Shown here one piece after another: positions 45,557-54,037 of a DNA stretch of 64,000 nucleotides. Each line of letters opens with the position of its first letter. The first letter of the stretch is position 1. A program made the translations under genes and the position numbers. The notes beneath the pieces were generated by a model. That model saw only the letters and a list, made by a program, of their open reading frames with translations, was not told where the DNA came from and searched no databases. The stretch is from Thiosulfatihalobacter marinus (GTDB lineage Bacteria > Pseudomonadota > Alphaproteobacteria > Rhodobacterales > Rhodobacteraceae): assembly GCF_016019955.1 (NCBI RefSeq), contig NZ_JAECRZ010000003.1, forward strand, positions 319,463 through 383,462, written 5' to 3'.

Positions 45557-47347
45557 TCACTCCTTGTCTGTTGGTGTGTCTGTTGTGGTGGCTTGCGTGT
45601 TTCGGAGCGCCGGGGCGATGCCGTCAAACGGATTGCCGTAGATCGTCCTGAACCACAGCGAGACCCAGGCATCCCGCCCCTTGCGCCAGGCCGCCAGACC
45701 TTCGCCTGTGCTGGCCAGAAGCGCGCGTTCGGCACGGATCGCGGGGTGGTCGTCCGCCAGCGGCTGGCGGGTTTCACGCATCGTTTCGGCGGCGTTTTTC
45801 ACCAGGGCCATCCATGGGTTTACCCGCTCGGAAAACATGGTGCGCGTCCAGCGCATCGGATGCAGTGCCCGCAACGCATCGGCGCTGGCCGGGGTTGACG
45901 CCGCGCGCAGCCATGGGCCGAGGAATGCCGAATAGGCGGATTCGTTGATCCGCGAAACCCGGGCGACCTGTTCCAGCACCGCATCATCGGATTCGATCCC
46001 GAGATCCGCAACGTCGCGCGGTTCAAAGCGGATATCGGCCTTGCGCGCCTTGCCTTTGGTGCCCTTGGCGGGCTCGGCAATCACCATCTCGTAAAGACCA
46101 GGCGCCAGCGCGTCGATCTCTTCAAGACTGCCCAGAATCGCCCGGTGGTAGCGCCGCGCAACAGAGCCGGACACGAATATGCCCAGATGCCCGATATCCT
46201 CGTGCGTCAGGTAAACGATACGCTGCCCGGCTGCCTTGAGTGCGGCGGTGTCGGGATACAGCCGCGCGATCCAGCCCAGCGCCTGTTGCGGCGGTGTGAT
46301 GTTGTCGCCCCTGGAGGCAAACACGACGATAGGGTTACTGATCCGATTCAGATCGATGGTGCAATGCGCGTCAAGCTGCATTTCCCCCTGTTCCAGCCGG
46401 TTGCCGATGAACAGGTTTTCCGTGATGGCAAGAATTTCCTCGCGGCTGAGGGTGTAAAACCCGTTCCACCAGCGTTCGAACTCCAGAAACCGCTCGCGTT
46501 CGGTATCGGCATGGGAATACAGCGTGGCGTATTTTTCCCACACGGCTTTCTCGGGCTGGAGATTCTCGAAATTCTGCGCCAGCCACGCGCCGTCAAACCG
46601 CCCGTCGCCCAGATCGGCAACCATATGGGCGGCCCAGGAGCCACCGGTCAGCGCGCCCAGCATGCGCATGGGGCTGGATCCGGCCTCGCCCGACCAGTAG
46701 CTGAGCGGCGATCCGTTCAACACAACCGGCCCGGTCAGGCCCTGGCAATCGGCGGCCAGCAAGGTTGCGGCCCAGCCAGCCTGGCAGTTGCCATACAGCA
46801 CCGGCGCGGTGTTCGGATGCCGCCGGGCCACCTCGCCGACAAAGGCGCGCAGCGCAAAGTGCACATCAGCCAATGTCTGTCCCGGCATGGGTTCGGGAAA
46901 GAAGATCACGAAATAAACCGGGTGGCATTCGTGCATCGCCATGCCAACTTCGCTGTCATGCTTGAAGCCGCCGATGCCCGGCCCGTGCCCCGCGCGCGGA
47001 TCGATGACGATGACGGGCGGCTTTGCCTCGTCCACGCAATCCTCCCAGCAATCCTCACCCGCGCGGGTGATGCGCAGCAGGGCATAATTGGCGGGCCGCT
47101 TGAATGTGCGGGCATCCAGCAGGGTTTCATAGTCGAAATCCAGCAGCGGCGGCATTCCCTGGCGCTCGTGGGCGATCATGTTGTCGGCCCGTTCGCGCAA
47201 CGTGTCGAGAAACAGGATCCAACGTTCGAACGCGTCCCAGCCATAGGGGGACGCGCCGGCCACCAGCTCTGTTTTCCCGGCAGGTGCCGGTTCAGGCGCC
47301 CGGGGGTGGGTCGCCTTGTCCTCGGCGGGTTTGAGTCGTTCCGTCAT
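45557..47347 (-). CDS. DUF3141 family protein (PHA synthase-like hydrolase fold)
   Basis: A 596-residue cytoplasmic protein of the DUF3141 family, related to polyhydroxyalkanoate synthases. The nucleophile elbow is YGNCQAGWAA (Cys about residue 188) and VIDPRAGHGPGIGGFKHDSEVG is a typical segment. No phasin or phaA/B genes lie nearby. It overlaps the preceding small gene by 4 bases. The substrate is unknown. Confidence 0.9.
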   Translation of the reverse strand: MTERLKPAEDKATHPRAPEPAPAGKTELVAGASPYGWDAFERWILFLDTLRERADNMIAHERQGMPPLLDFDYETLLDARTFKRPANYALLRITRAGEDCWEDCVDEAKPPVIVIDPRAGHGPGIGGFKHDSEVGMAMHECHPVYFVIFFPEPMPGQTLADVHFALRAFVGEVARRHPNTAPVLYGNCQAGWAATLLAADCQGLTGPVVLNGSPLSYWSGEAGSSPMRMLGALTGGSWAAHMVADLGDGRFDGAWLAQNFENLQPEKAVWEKYATLYSHADTERERFLEFERWWNGFYTLSREEILAITENLFIGNRLEQGEMQLDAHCTIDLNRISNPIVVFASRGDNITPPQQALGWIARLYPDTAALKAAGQRIVYLTHEDIGHLGIFVSGSVARRYHRAILGSLEEIDALAPGLYEMVIAEPAKGTKGKARKADIRFEPRDVADLGIESDDAVLEQVARVSRINESAYSAFLGPWLRAASTPASADALRALHPMRWTRTMFSERVNPWMALVKNAAETMRETRQPLADDHPAIRAERALLASTGEGLAAWRKGRDAWVSLWFRTIYGNPFDGIAPALRNTQATTTDTPTDKE

Positions 47348-47673
47348 GTCCTGTTTTCCTTTTCAATTCTGGTGCCCGCCGGCACACGCCCGGTGCCCAG
47401 AAAAACGACAAAATCCTGTGCGACATCTTCGCGAATCCCGGCCAGAAGATAGAGCGCGTCACCCGCCGCGATACCCAAAGACCGTGCCGCCCGCTCTGGC
47501 GATTGCTTCAACACGTCGACGCGATGAAACAGCGCCCGCGCCACCGGTGCATCCGCATGGGCGCCGCTCTGTGCACAGGCGCATGTCATCTGCGAGACAA
47601 TTTCGCGCAGGCCGGCATCCTCGAACCGGTCTTCGGGAGACTTGCGGGGTGTGCACGTGGCGATTGGCGTCAT
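47344..47673 (-). CDS. Hypothetical protein, leader gene of the DUF3141 operon
   Basis: A 109-residue protein with no signal peptide. The N-terminal half contains a CACAQSGAH Cys pair and the C-terminal half a helix-loop pattern SPERAARSLGIAAGDALYLLAGI. No family recognised. It overlaps the DUF3141 start by 4 bases and has a candidate ECF promoter about 50 bases upstream. Confidence 0.65.
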   Translation of the reverse strand: MTPIATCTPRKSPEDRFEDAGLREIVSQMTCACAQSGAHADAPVARALFHRVDVLKQSPERAARSLGIAAGDALYLLAGIREDVAQDFVVFLGTGRVPAGTRIEKENRT

Positions 47674-47721
47674 CGTCTGAATCCTTCTGGTGGCGTGCGC
47701 TTTTGCACCGTTATTCCTGAA

Positions 47722-47747
47722 GACGCCGGATCGCGGGAAACGTTACA
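47722..47747 (-). promoter_or_regulatory. Candidate ECF sigma promoter, copy 2
   Basis: Read on the minus strand: TGTAACG-N15-CGTC, ending about 49 bases before the first gene of the DUF3141 operon. Spacing and elements match copy 1 exactly (TGTAA[CT]G and CGTC, 15 bases apart). The ECF sigma gene itself lies just upstream in the same direction. Confidence 0.55.
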
Positions 47748-47766
47748 GCCCGTGACCCGAAAAAGG

Positions 47767-48390
47767 TCAGGCTGTCCTGGTGTCGGCCTCGCAATGCGTG
47801 TCATGGGTTTCGTTCTCGCAGCCTTCGGGCGGACATGAGCAATCGTCGCGCCCCTCGGCCCGGCAGCAATCCCCGCAATGTTTTATCAAGGCATCGCGCA
47901 GCGCCGCGCGCGCGCGGTGCAGGCGAACGCCAAGCGCGTTGCGGCTTAGCCCCAGATCCTGCGCCACCGCCCCGCGTTCTTCCTCGCCAAAGTCGATCCG
48001 CCGGATCAATTCGGCGTCAGACGGGCGCAAATCGGAAATCAGCCCGCCGGGGCATGTACACAGTCGCGCCATCTGGGACGGAGCGTCCACAACCCATTCC
48101 TGGGGTTCGCGCGCAACGGCGCCAGCCAACCGGGTGCGCCGCGCGGATTTGCGGAAGTGATCGTTAAGGGTGGACCGCAGGATCGCGTATAACCAGGCAT
48201 CCATCCGGTCCACCTCGCGCAGCTGATCCTTGCGGGCCAGCACACGCAGGCAGAATTCCTGCAACACGTCCTCCGCCTCGGCCCGGTTGCCAAGACGTTT
48301 GACCAGAAATCCCAGAAACGCGCCCCGTCCCTCGACCAGCGCGGTCACGGGCGATGCGTCTGTATTTCGCGCGTCTGATGCATTCGACAT
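47767..48390 (-). CDS. ECF sigma factor with Cys-rich C-terminal extension (CorE-like)
   Basis: A 207-residue sigma factor. Region 2 (AEDVLQEFCLRVLARKDQLR...AWLYAILRSTLNDHFRK) and region 4 (GAVAQDLGLSRNALGVRLHRARAALRDAL) are complete. The C-terminal tail after region 4 carries seven Cys and two His (HCGDCC...CSCPPEGCENETHDTHC), and the linker has a CTC motif. Such a tail is known from CorE-type sigma factors that sense copper without an anti-sigma factor. No anti-sigma gene is adjacent. It is 28 bases downstream of lgt, so probably co-transcribed. Confidence 0.88.
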   Translation of the reverse strand: MSNASDARNTDASPVTALVEGRGAFLGFLVKRLGNRAEAEDVLQEFCLRVLARKDQLREVDRMDAWLYAILRSTLNDHFRKSARRTRLAGAVAREPQEWVVDAPSQMARLCTCPGGLISDLRPSDAELIRRIDFGEEERGAVAQDLGLSRNALGVRLHRARAALRDALIKHCGDCCRAEGRDDCSCPPEGCENETHDTHCEADTRTA

Positions 48391-48418
48391 GTGCGTTCCT
48401 CCTTTTCGGATCGCTCGC

Positions 48419-49342
48419 TCAGACCGCCGTGTCGGGCCGGGGATCGACCGCGCCACGCGCGCGCCTGAACGCATAAAAAATCAGGGCCAGCCCCACCAGG
48501 ATCATTGGCGCCGACAGGATCTGCCCCATTGTCAGCCCCCAGTTTCCGAAATGCAGGGCGTGTCCAACCGGGTTGCCGGGGGTCACGAACTGCATGTCGG
48601 GTTGCCGGAACAGTTCGACAAAGCTTCTGGACAGCCCGTAGCCGGTCAGGAACACCCCGGTCAGCGCGCCCGGCATCTTCAGCCATCCACGACGCCAGGC
48701 CAGAACCAGCAGCACGGTTCCAAGCAACAGCCCTTCGAGCAACGCTTCGTAAAGCTGCGACGGGTGGCGGGCGCACAGCCCGACAACGCCCCCGCACGCC
48801 TGCGCGGCCTCGCCCGGAAAGATCACTGCCCAGGGCACATCCGCGGGCCGTCCCCAGAGTTCGTTATTGGTGAAATTGGCCAGCCGTCCCAGGAAAAGGC
48901 CCGGCGGCGTAGCCAGCGCCAGCATGTCGGCGGTGCTGAGCAGGGGCGCCCTGAGACGCAGGCAGAAAATCAGAACCGCGATAGCCACCCCGGCAAAACC
49001 GCCATGGAACGACATGCCGCCCTGCCAGATCTTGAGGATTTCCAGCGGGTTGGCGAGATAGTATTCCGGCTGGTAGAACAGAGCAAAGCCCAGCCTCCCG
49101 CCTAGAATGACCCCCAGAATGATCCATGTCACCAGGTCTTCGATCTGGCGGCGGTCCAGCGGCGGCCCGGCGGGCGGCCAGATACCAGCACGGCCCACCG
49201 ACACCACGCACAGGCGCCAGCCAATGAGGATGCCGACGATATAGGCAAGCGCGTACCAGCGCAGCGCGAAGTCGAAACTGCCGATCTGGACCGAGAACAA
49301 CTCGGTACCGATGTCAGGGAATGAGAGTGCTGCGGTCAGCAT
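48419..49342 (-). CDS. lgt: Prolipoprotein diacylglyceryl transferase, island copy
   Basis: A 307-residue inner-membrane enzyme that adds diacylglycerol to the lipobox Cys. Family marks: [37 protein letters not shown] and [12 protein letters not shown], with the essential His in FHGG. Isolated from housekeeping neighbours and beside an ECF sigma gene, it is probably an additional copy as often seen in metal-resistance islands; the housekeeping gene was not seen in this window. Confidence 0.92.
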   Translation of the reverse strand: MLTAALSFPDIGTELFSVQIGSFDFALRWYALAYIVGILIGWRLCVVSVGRAGIWPPAGPPLDRRQIEDLVTWIILGVILGGRLGFALFYQPEYYLANPLEILKIWQGGMSFHGGFAGVAIAVLIFCLRLRAPLLSTADMLALATPPGLFLGRLANFTNNELWGRPADVPWAVIFPGEAAQACGGVVGLCARHPSQLYEALLEGLLLGTVLLVLAWRRGWLKMPGALTGVFLTGYGLSRSFVELFRQPDMQFVTPGNPVGHALHFGNWGLTMGQILSAPMILVGLALIFYAFRRARGAVDPRPDTAV

Positions 49343-49483
49343 GTATGACGTTCCTGTATTTTTGATGGAGTGCGGAATCGGAGCGCGATCGGGCGATCCG
49401 GTGATGTGCCTTGCGGCATGGCGGTGCCCGCCATGGCGCGCGAGCCGGAGGTGCGGATACCCCGAACGCGTGTTGTGTTTGAC

Positions 49484-50170
49484 TTACCCATGGCGCAGCC
49501 TCTGCCGCCGCCAGTCCCGGACCCCGACAACCACCAGCGGGATCAGCGTGATCCCCCCCAGCCCGATCGCCGCCAGCGCCGCGCGGCTGGATTCGGCACT
49601 GGCCATTTCCGCGCCGAAATGGGCAAACACAAAGCTCGCGGGAATGATGCCCGCCAGGGTTGCCAGGCCGAAGCGCCAGAAATGCAGCTTGCTGAGCCCG
49701 GCGGCATAGCTGACGATATCAAAGGAGATAAAGGGCATGAGGCGGCTGGCAAACACCGTGACCGTCAGCGCGTTTTGCGAACCAAGCCAGCCGGTATCGA
49801 TCTTGTCGCCGAACCATCGGTACAGCACGTCACGGCCCAGGAACCGGGCAAGTCCAAACGCGGCAAGCGCCCCGATTTCGGCTCCGGCCAGCACATAGTA
49901 CGCGCCATAAACATGGCCATAGGCCGCGCCCGCGGCCAGGGCGATGGGGCCGCTGGGGATCGGGCTGGCCACCACGGCGGCGACCATCAGTGCGACAATC
50001 AGGACCGGCCCCCAGGGGCCAACCGCCGCGACCCAGGCGGAAATCCTGTCATTGTTCAGTTCGGCAAGGATACCGGAGAGCGGCCCGTAGGCAAACAGCA
50101 GCAAAAGCCCCGCGAAAATCAGCGCGGCGACGGGCTTGGCATAGGGGCGGAGACCCGCGGACATGTTCAT
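49484..50170 (-). CDS. TVP38/TMEM64 (DedA-like) membrane protein
   Basis: A 228-residue inner-membrane protein with five to six hydrophobic segments. VVASPIPSGPIALAAGAAYG and GRDVLYRWFGDKI, VFASRLMPFISFDIVSYAAGL are the conserved VTT-domain blocks. Start 50170 (MNMSAGLRPYAKP) is chosen from the family-like N-terminus. A CueR-type promoter is located 150 bases upstream, so it may be copper induced. Confidence 0.88.
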   Translation of the reverse strand: MNMSAGLRPYAKPVAALIFAGLLLLFAYGPLSGILAELNNDRISAWVAAVGPWGPVLIVALMVAAVVASPIPSGPIALAAGAAYGHVYGAYYVLAGAEIGALAAFGLARFLGRDVLYRWFGDKIDTGWLGSQNALTVTVFASRLMPFISFDIVSYAAGLSKLHFWRFGLATLAGIIPASFVFAHFGAEMASAESSRAALAAIGLGGITLIPLVVVGVRDWRRQRLRHG

Positions 50171-50319
50171 CCCGGCCTCTTTTCGGCTTTGGGCCGAAGC
50201 GGCGGACCGGCCAGAGCATCGACGCAACGCGACCGCGCTCCTGGCGCGCCGGTCCTTTGCTTGTACGATGGTCTCTTCATATTGCTGGTTTCCGATCCCG
50301 ATGGCTCTGCGTCCGCCAG

Positions 50320-50350
50320 AGTATGCGGCCTCCAGTTGCTGGAAGGTCAA
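50320..50350 (-). promoter_or_regulatory. CueR-type promoter upstream of the TVP38 gene
   Basis: Minus-strand -35 TTGACC (50345-50350) and -10 CATACT (50320-50325) are separated by exactly 19 bases. The spacer has the near-perfect dyad CCTTCCAG-CAA-CTGGAGG. It matches the copA promoter in -35, spacer length and operator. The 5' leader of about 140 bases before the TVP38 ATG is long. Confidence 0.85.
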
Positions 50351-50366
50351 GGGAATTCATCTGTCC

Positions 50367-50753
50367 TCAGGCGGCGTTCACGGCATTTTCAAGCAACTCG
50401 CGCCCTAGATCCGCGATGGGATGCAAGTCCTTGTTTTCAACGGCTTGCATAGAGGCCACCGGATCAATCACGCCGATCTCGACACCCTCCTCCACCTGAC
50501 GCAGGATGACGTTGCACGGCAACATCGTGCCGATGCGCGACTCCAGCCCGATGGCTTCGTGGACCATGGTGGGATTGCAGGCGCCCAGAATGCGGTAGGG
50601 GGCGATGTCGACACCAAGCTTTGCTTTCATCGTTGCAGCCACATCAATTTCGGTCAGCACGCCAAACCCGTTATCCGCCAGGGCATTGCGGATTCGCGTC
50701 TCGGCTTCGTCGATATCCAGGTCACGCAGGATCCTGTTGTAGGTATAGGCCAC
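50367..50753 (-). CDS. DUF302 family protein
   Basis: A 128-residue soluble protein with the DUF302 pattern (RIRNALADNGFGVLTEIDVAATMKAKLG; YRILGACNPTMVHEAI; LPCNVILRQVEEG). The conserved GAC and PCNV Cys residues are present. DUF302 proteins commonly lie in sulfur and metal stress islands; function unknown. Confidence 0.9.
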   Translation of the reverse strand: MAYTYNRILRDLDIDEAETRIRNALADNGFGVLTEIDVAATMKAKLGVDIAPYRILGACNPTMVHEAIGLESRIGTMLPCNVILRQVEEGVEIGVIDPVASMQAVENKDLHPIADLGRELLENAVNAA

Positions 50754-50892
50754 GGGCGGCTCCTCTTGCGGGGCTGGCAGATGTCTGTGCCTGAAACAGC
50801 AAATCCGAACGCATCGCGCGTTCGGTTCCGGCTGATGCCTGCATCAGCAAGTGCCAGAATGTCGGCGCCGGGATGTCCCGGCGCCGCACCGA

Positions 50893-51573
50893 TCAGTTGT
50901 CTTTCATCATGGATCCGCTGTCCATGTCCTTGTCCATGTCCTTGCCCATGTCCTTACCCGGCTTCATGTGCTTGGCGTCCTTTTTCGGGTGCGCTTTTTG
51001 CATCCGCTCCAGCTTGTCGGCGGGGGCGGTCATTTCTTCGGCAGTGACCGCACCGTCACCATCCGCATCCAGGTACTGGAACCGGTCCACCATCTTTTCG
51101 CGAATCGCGGCGCTGTGCAGGGCCTCGTATTCGGCGATCGACAGGGTTCCGTCACCGTCGGCGTCAAATTCCGTCAGTTTGGCCTGCAACTGGGCGCGCA
51201 TTTCCTCGGGCGTCAACGTGCCGTCGCCGTCCGCGTCAAGCATCCGCATCATGTCGCCGCCCATCATGTTGCCATGACCCTTGCCCATCATGTTGCCCAT
51301 CATGTTGCCGTGCATTTGCTGCATCATGCCCATCATGCCTTCCATGCCGCCCATCATCTTCATCATGCCTTGCATGTCCATCATGCCCTGGCGGTCGCCC
51401 TGCATCATGCCCTTGCCGTCCATCATGCCCTGACGATCGCCCTGCATCATCATTGCAGAGCCGGACTTGTCGCCCTGTTTCATGCCATGGCTGTTGTTGC
51501 CGTCCGCGAAGGCAACGCCACCCAGAAGAGTTGCCGTCAGCGCAGTGGCCGCGAGAAGAGTCGTGCGTTTCAT
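50893..51573 (-). CDS. Exported Met-rich EF-hand protein
   Basis: A 226-residue protein with signal peptide (TTLLAATALTATLLGGVAFA). Residues 25-105 are a low-complexity Met/Gly/Gln region with repeated QGDRQGMMDG-like and MMGNMMG units, a typical copper/silver-binding composition. Three EF-hand loops DADGDGTLTPEE, DADGDGTLSIAE and DADGDGAVTAEE follow. The tail is Lys/Met/Asp-rich. A copper-buffering periplasmic role fits the neighbourhood. Start 51573 is used because it opens the signal peptide. Confidence 0.88.
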   Translation of the reverse strand: MKRTTLLAATALTATLLGGVAFADGNNSHGMKQGDKSGSAMMMQGDRQGMMDGKGMMQGDRQGMMDMQGMMKMMGGMEGMMGMMQQMHGNMMGNMMGKGHGNMMGGDMMRMLDADGDGTLTPEEMRAQLQAKLTEFDADGDGTLSIAEYEALHSAAIREKMVDRFQYLDADGDGAVTAEEMTAPADKLERMQKAHPKKDAKHMKPGKDMGKDMDKDMDSGSMMKDN

Positions 51574-51901
51574 GTCAGTCACCTCTTGTTCAGTGTTGTG
51601 ATGGGCAACATATGGCGCGTTCCGGTTCCAATGGAATGCCCCCGGGGGCGCTCTTTTGTATCGGGAGTTCACGAAAACCCCCCGCTGTTACACTTCGCGA
51701 CAAATCTCTTGGGAAAGGCGCCTTACAATTGAATACACAGGTACCTGGAACCATGCCGTACGGGCAGGAATTGTCCGAACCTGAAGGAAAGGCAGATGTC
51801 GTGTTCAGAGAACTTCGCTTTGTAACGCCACCAATCCCGGGACGCGCGGCAGGGACGCGGCGCGGCAATGTCGTGGACGGTAAAACCGGCGGAGGCCTGG
51901 C
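51574..51901. other. Divergent intergenic region before SHOCT gene
   Basis: About 330 bases between the Met-rich EF-hand gene (minus) and the SHOCT gene (plus). It holds three TGTAA-type elements (51684 and 51725 on the minus strand, 51821 on the plus strand). The last one, TGTAACG-N15-CGCG at 51821-51846, resembles the ECF-type motif with a weaker -10. No gene was found. Confidence 0.4.
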
Positions 51902-52120
51902 GTGATGTGGGGTGGCGGGTATGGCATGTCCGGCGGAGTGATGATGTTTTTGATCTGGGGGGCGGTCATCGCGGTTATCGTGCTGGCGGTTCGCGGGTTT
52001 TCCGCACGATCCGGCCCTGAAGACACGCCGGACGCCGCCGCAATCCTGCGCCGTCGCTTTGCCAGGGGCGAAATCGACGGGGAAGAATATGAGCGGCGCA
52101 AGGCGGCACTTGAAGACTGA
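51902..52120 (+). CDS. SHOCT-domain small membrane protein
   Basis: 72 residues starting M-M-WGGGYGMSGG (GTG 51902 or ATG 51905). A Gly/Met-rich N-terminus and one membrane helix (VMMFLIWGAVIAVIVLAV) precede a cytoplasmic SHOCT motif ILRRRFARGEIDGEEYERRKAAL. Such proteins are frequent in copper-resistance islands. A terminator hairpin lies about 130 bases downstream. Confidence 0.85.
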   Translation: MMWGGGYGMSGGVMMFLIWGAVIAVIVLAVRGFSARSGPEDTPDAAAILRRRFARGEIDGEEYERRKAALED

Positions 52121-52246
52121 CATGTGGACAGGCCCGACGCCCGCGCCTGCGCTGTCGTGCCGCCTGCCTGACGGGCGCCGGATGCCTGTTTTGTCGCAGA
52201 CTGTAACGCAAACCCGTTCTGCGACACGGCGTTACCCGATAGTTCC

Positions 52247-52266
52247 GGCCCGGCGCTTGCCGGGCC
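52247..52266 (+). terminator. Hairpin between SHOCT and beta-propeller genes
   Basis: A perfect 8-base stem GGCCCGGC/GCCGGGCC with a GCTT loop, followed by TCTCG. The short pyrimidine tail makes terminator activity likely but not certain. Confidence 0.6.
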
Positions 52267-52321
52267 TCTCGAATATGTTACCCAGAAACACGCAAAAAAT
52301 GGAATATGAAAGGATCGCCTG

Positions 52322-53335
52322 ATGAGACGGTATCTTCTCCCAGTAACCGCAGCCCTGATCGCCGGCAGTGCCGCTCAGGCGGATGTTTATGTCCCCGAAG
52401 GAGATGGCGGCACGGTGCTGCATCTTGACGACCAGTTCAACGTGGTCGGTCGCGTCAGCGGGCTGGACAACGTGCACGGCCTGGCCGGTGCACCCGGGCG
52501 CGGCCTTCTGGTGGCGGGCAGCCTTTCGGAAACAACCCCCGGCATGGTCGAGAAACCGGCGGGCGTGTCCGAGGGCGATCATAACGCGCATCACGGAGGC
52601 GGTGCCAAGCCGATGCCGGAATCGGCCAGCCTGGTAACGCTGGTCGACGCCAAGAGCCACGAGATCGTGCGCCGGATCGAGGTGCCCGGCATCGTGCACC
52701 ATGTCGAGGTCTCGGCGGACGAGCGCTATGCCGTTGTCACCCATCCGGCCCTTGATGCCATCTCGGTGATCGATCTGGAGAGCGGCGAGGTGACGGCAAC
52801 GATCGCCACCGGACCGATCCCCGAATATGCAACGGCAGACCCCAAGACAGGCCGGTTCTTTGTGTCCAATGCGGGCAATGACACGGTGAGCGATGTTGAC
52901 CCTGTAGCCGGAATCGTGGAGCGGAACTTCAAACTCAAGGGCGCGCCCAAGCACATGGAGCTGAATGCCGACGCCCGGCAGCTGATCGTCAGCGAGGCCG
53001 AGGGCGGCACGGTTGCCGTTCTGAACGCGGATACCGGAGAGACCCTGGAGCGCTACGAGATCGGCGGTGGCCTGCACGGTGTCGCGGCAGATGAAAATGC
53101 GATCTGGTCCAGCGCGCGCGAACGCGAGCGGGTGGTCCGTATCGATCGCGCGTCGGGCAAGCGCATGGAAGCGGATATCGGCCCCGAGCCCTACCATATG
53201 GCCAGTGTTTCAGGCGCGATCCTCGTCAGCAGCGCATCCGAAAATGTGTTGTGGGTCGTGGACCCGGCCACGCTGGAATTGCGCAAGACGATCGAAACCG
53301 CGCAAACCGGCCACCAGTTCTTGGAAATGAACTGA
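52322..53335 (+). CDS. Periplasmic beta-propeller protein (YncE/AztD-like)
   Basis: A 337-residue exported protein (signal MRRYLLPVTAALIAGSAAQA). It is built from repeated blades such as SVIDLESGEVTATIATG, FVSNAGNDTVSDVDP and VLNADTGETLERYEIGG. A His-rich insertion GDHNAHHGGG (about residues 84-93) and other His (HHVEVS) could bind metal. The closest types are YncE and the AztD zinc metallochaperone; the His loop favours metal binding. No partner transporter is adjacent. Confidence 0.78.
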   Translation: MRRYLLPVTAALIAGSAAQADVYVPEGDGGTVLHLDDQFNVVGRVSGLDNVHGLAGAPGRGLLVAGSLSETTPGMVEKPAGVSEGDHNAHHGGGAKPMPESASLVTLVDAKSHEIVRRIEVPGIVHHVEVSADERYAVVTHPALDAISVIDLESGEVTATIATGPIPEYATADPKTGRFFVSNAGNDTVSDVDPVAGIVERNFKLKGAPKHMELNADARQLIVSEAEGGTVAVLNADTGETLERYEIGGGLHGVAADENAIWSSARERERVVRIDRASGKRMEADIGPEPYHMASVSGAILVSSASENVLWVVDPATLELRKTIETAQTGHQFLEMN

Positions 53336-53803
53336 ACCTCCACACCCCGAAGGCGGGCGCTGCGCCGCCCGCCCTCCCCTGTTCCAGCACTCTTGTGCAC
53401 CGCCAACCCATTCCATGGGCAAAGGTGTTCGCGTGCCCTGGGATCCTAAGGACACGCCCGTTTCCAAAAGGGAAACCGCGACGAGGCGAGGCTATCGCCT
53501 TGGTGTTTCGCCCTTGTATCCAGTGAACTCTGAAATTTCGTGACCGCGGCAGCACTATCAAAAAGCCGGATTCTGTGAAGAAAATCAGCCCCCCGTGCGG
53601 GACACAACCGGCGTTTACCCCCCTAATCGGAACAATGGGTTAGAAACCCGTTCGGGACACACTTCCAACCAATCGACAAACGAAAACCCCGGCGCGACGG
53701 CAATCGCATCCGGGGTTTGTAGTGCTGCTTGCGTCCAACATAGTGCACTCCCTGAATATACCGCAGCTTTCCCCAATTTGGCAGTGCATTGGGGGGCGCT
53801 GGT
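53336..53803. other. Intergenic region, probable left end of the prophage remnant
   Basis: About 470 bases with no credible gene. Base composition falls, and CGGGACACA occurs twice (53597-53605 and 53654-53662) near a possible phage operator or end. A GTTTCCAAAAGGGAAACCGCG hairpin (around 53460) resembles a terminator. No tRNA or clear att repeat was found. Confidence 0.4.
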
Positions 53804-54037
53804 ATGAGCAATCGCAAAGCCCGCCGCGCATGGTCTGCCGCGCTCCGCAAGCACTGTCGCCCTGGTCGCGTTCTGCACGTCGAGCTGCGCCACGATCCGG
53901 CCTGTCTGATTTACTCGAATGCGCGGGTCTGTACCTGCAACCCCGATCGGGTGCTGATGGATGATGACCGAAAGCCGCTCGCGACTGTCGAGGGCGTGGG
54001 GCCCTACGACCCCCTGGAATTGTCGGGGGTGGCGTGA
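53804..54037 (+). CDS. Hypothetical phage protein
   Basis: A 77-residue basic protein starting MSNRKARRAWSAALRKH, with a Cys pattern ACLIYSNARVCTC. Its stop overlaps the primase gene start by one base (TGATG). Position and composition suggest a phage replication-region gene. Function unknown. Confidence 0.6.
   Translation: MSNRKARRAWSAALRKHCRPGRVLHVELRHDPACLIYSNARVCTCNPDRVLMDDDRKPLATVEGVGPYDPLELSGVA

Noticed and set aside
51805..52227. Minus-strand frame of 140 codons opposite the SHOCT gene
   Set aside because: Antisense of the SHOCT gene and its flanks, no family signature; the SHOCT motif on the plus strand is clear.
53336..53803. tRNA or attachment site at the prophage edge
   Set aside because: No cloverleaf-forming sequence or clear direct repeat pairing with the other end was found within the window.
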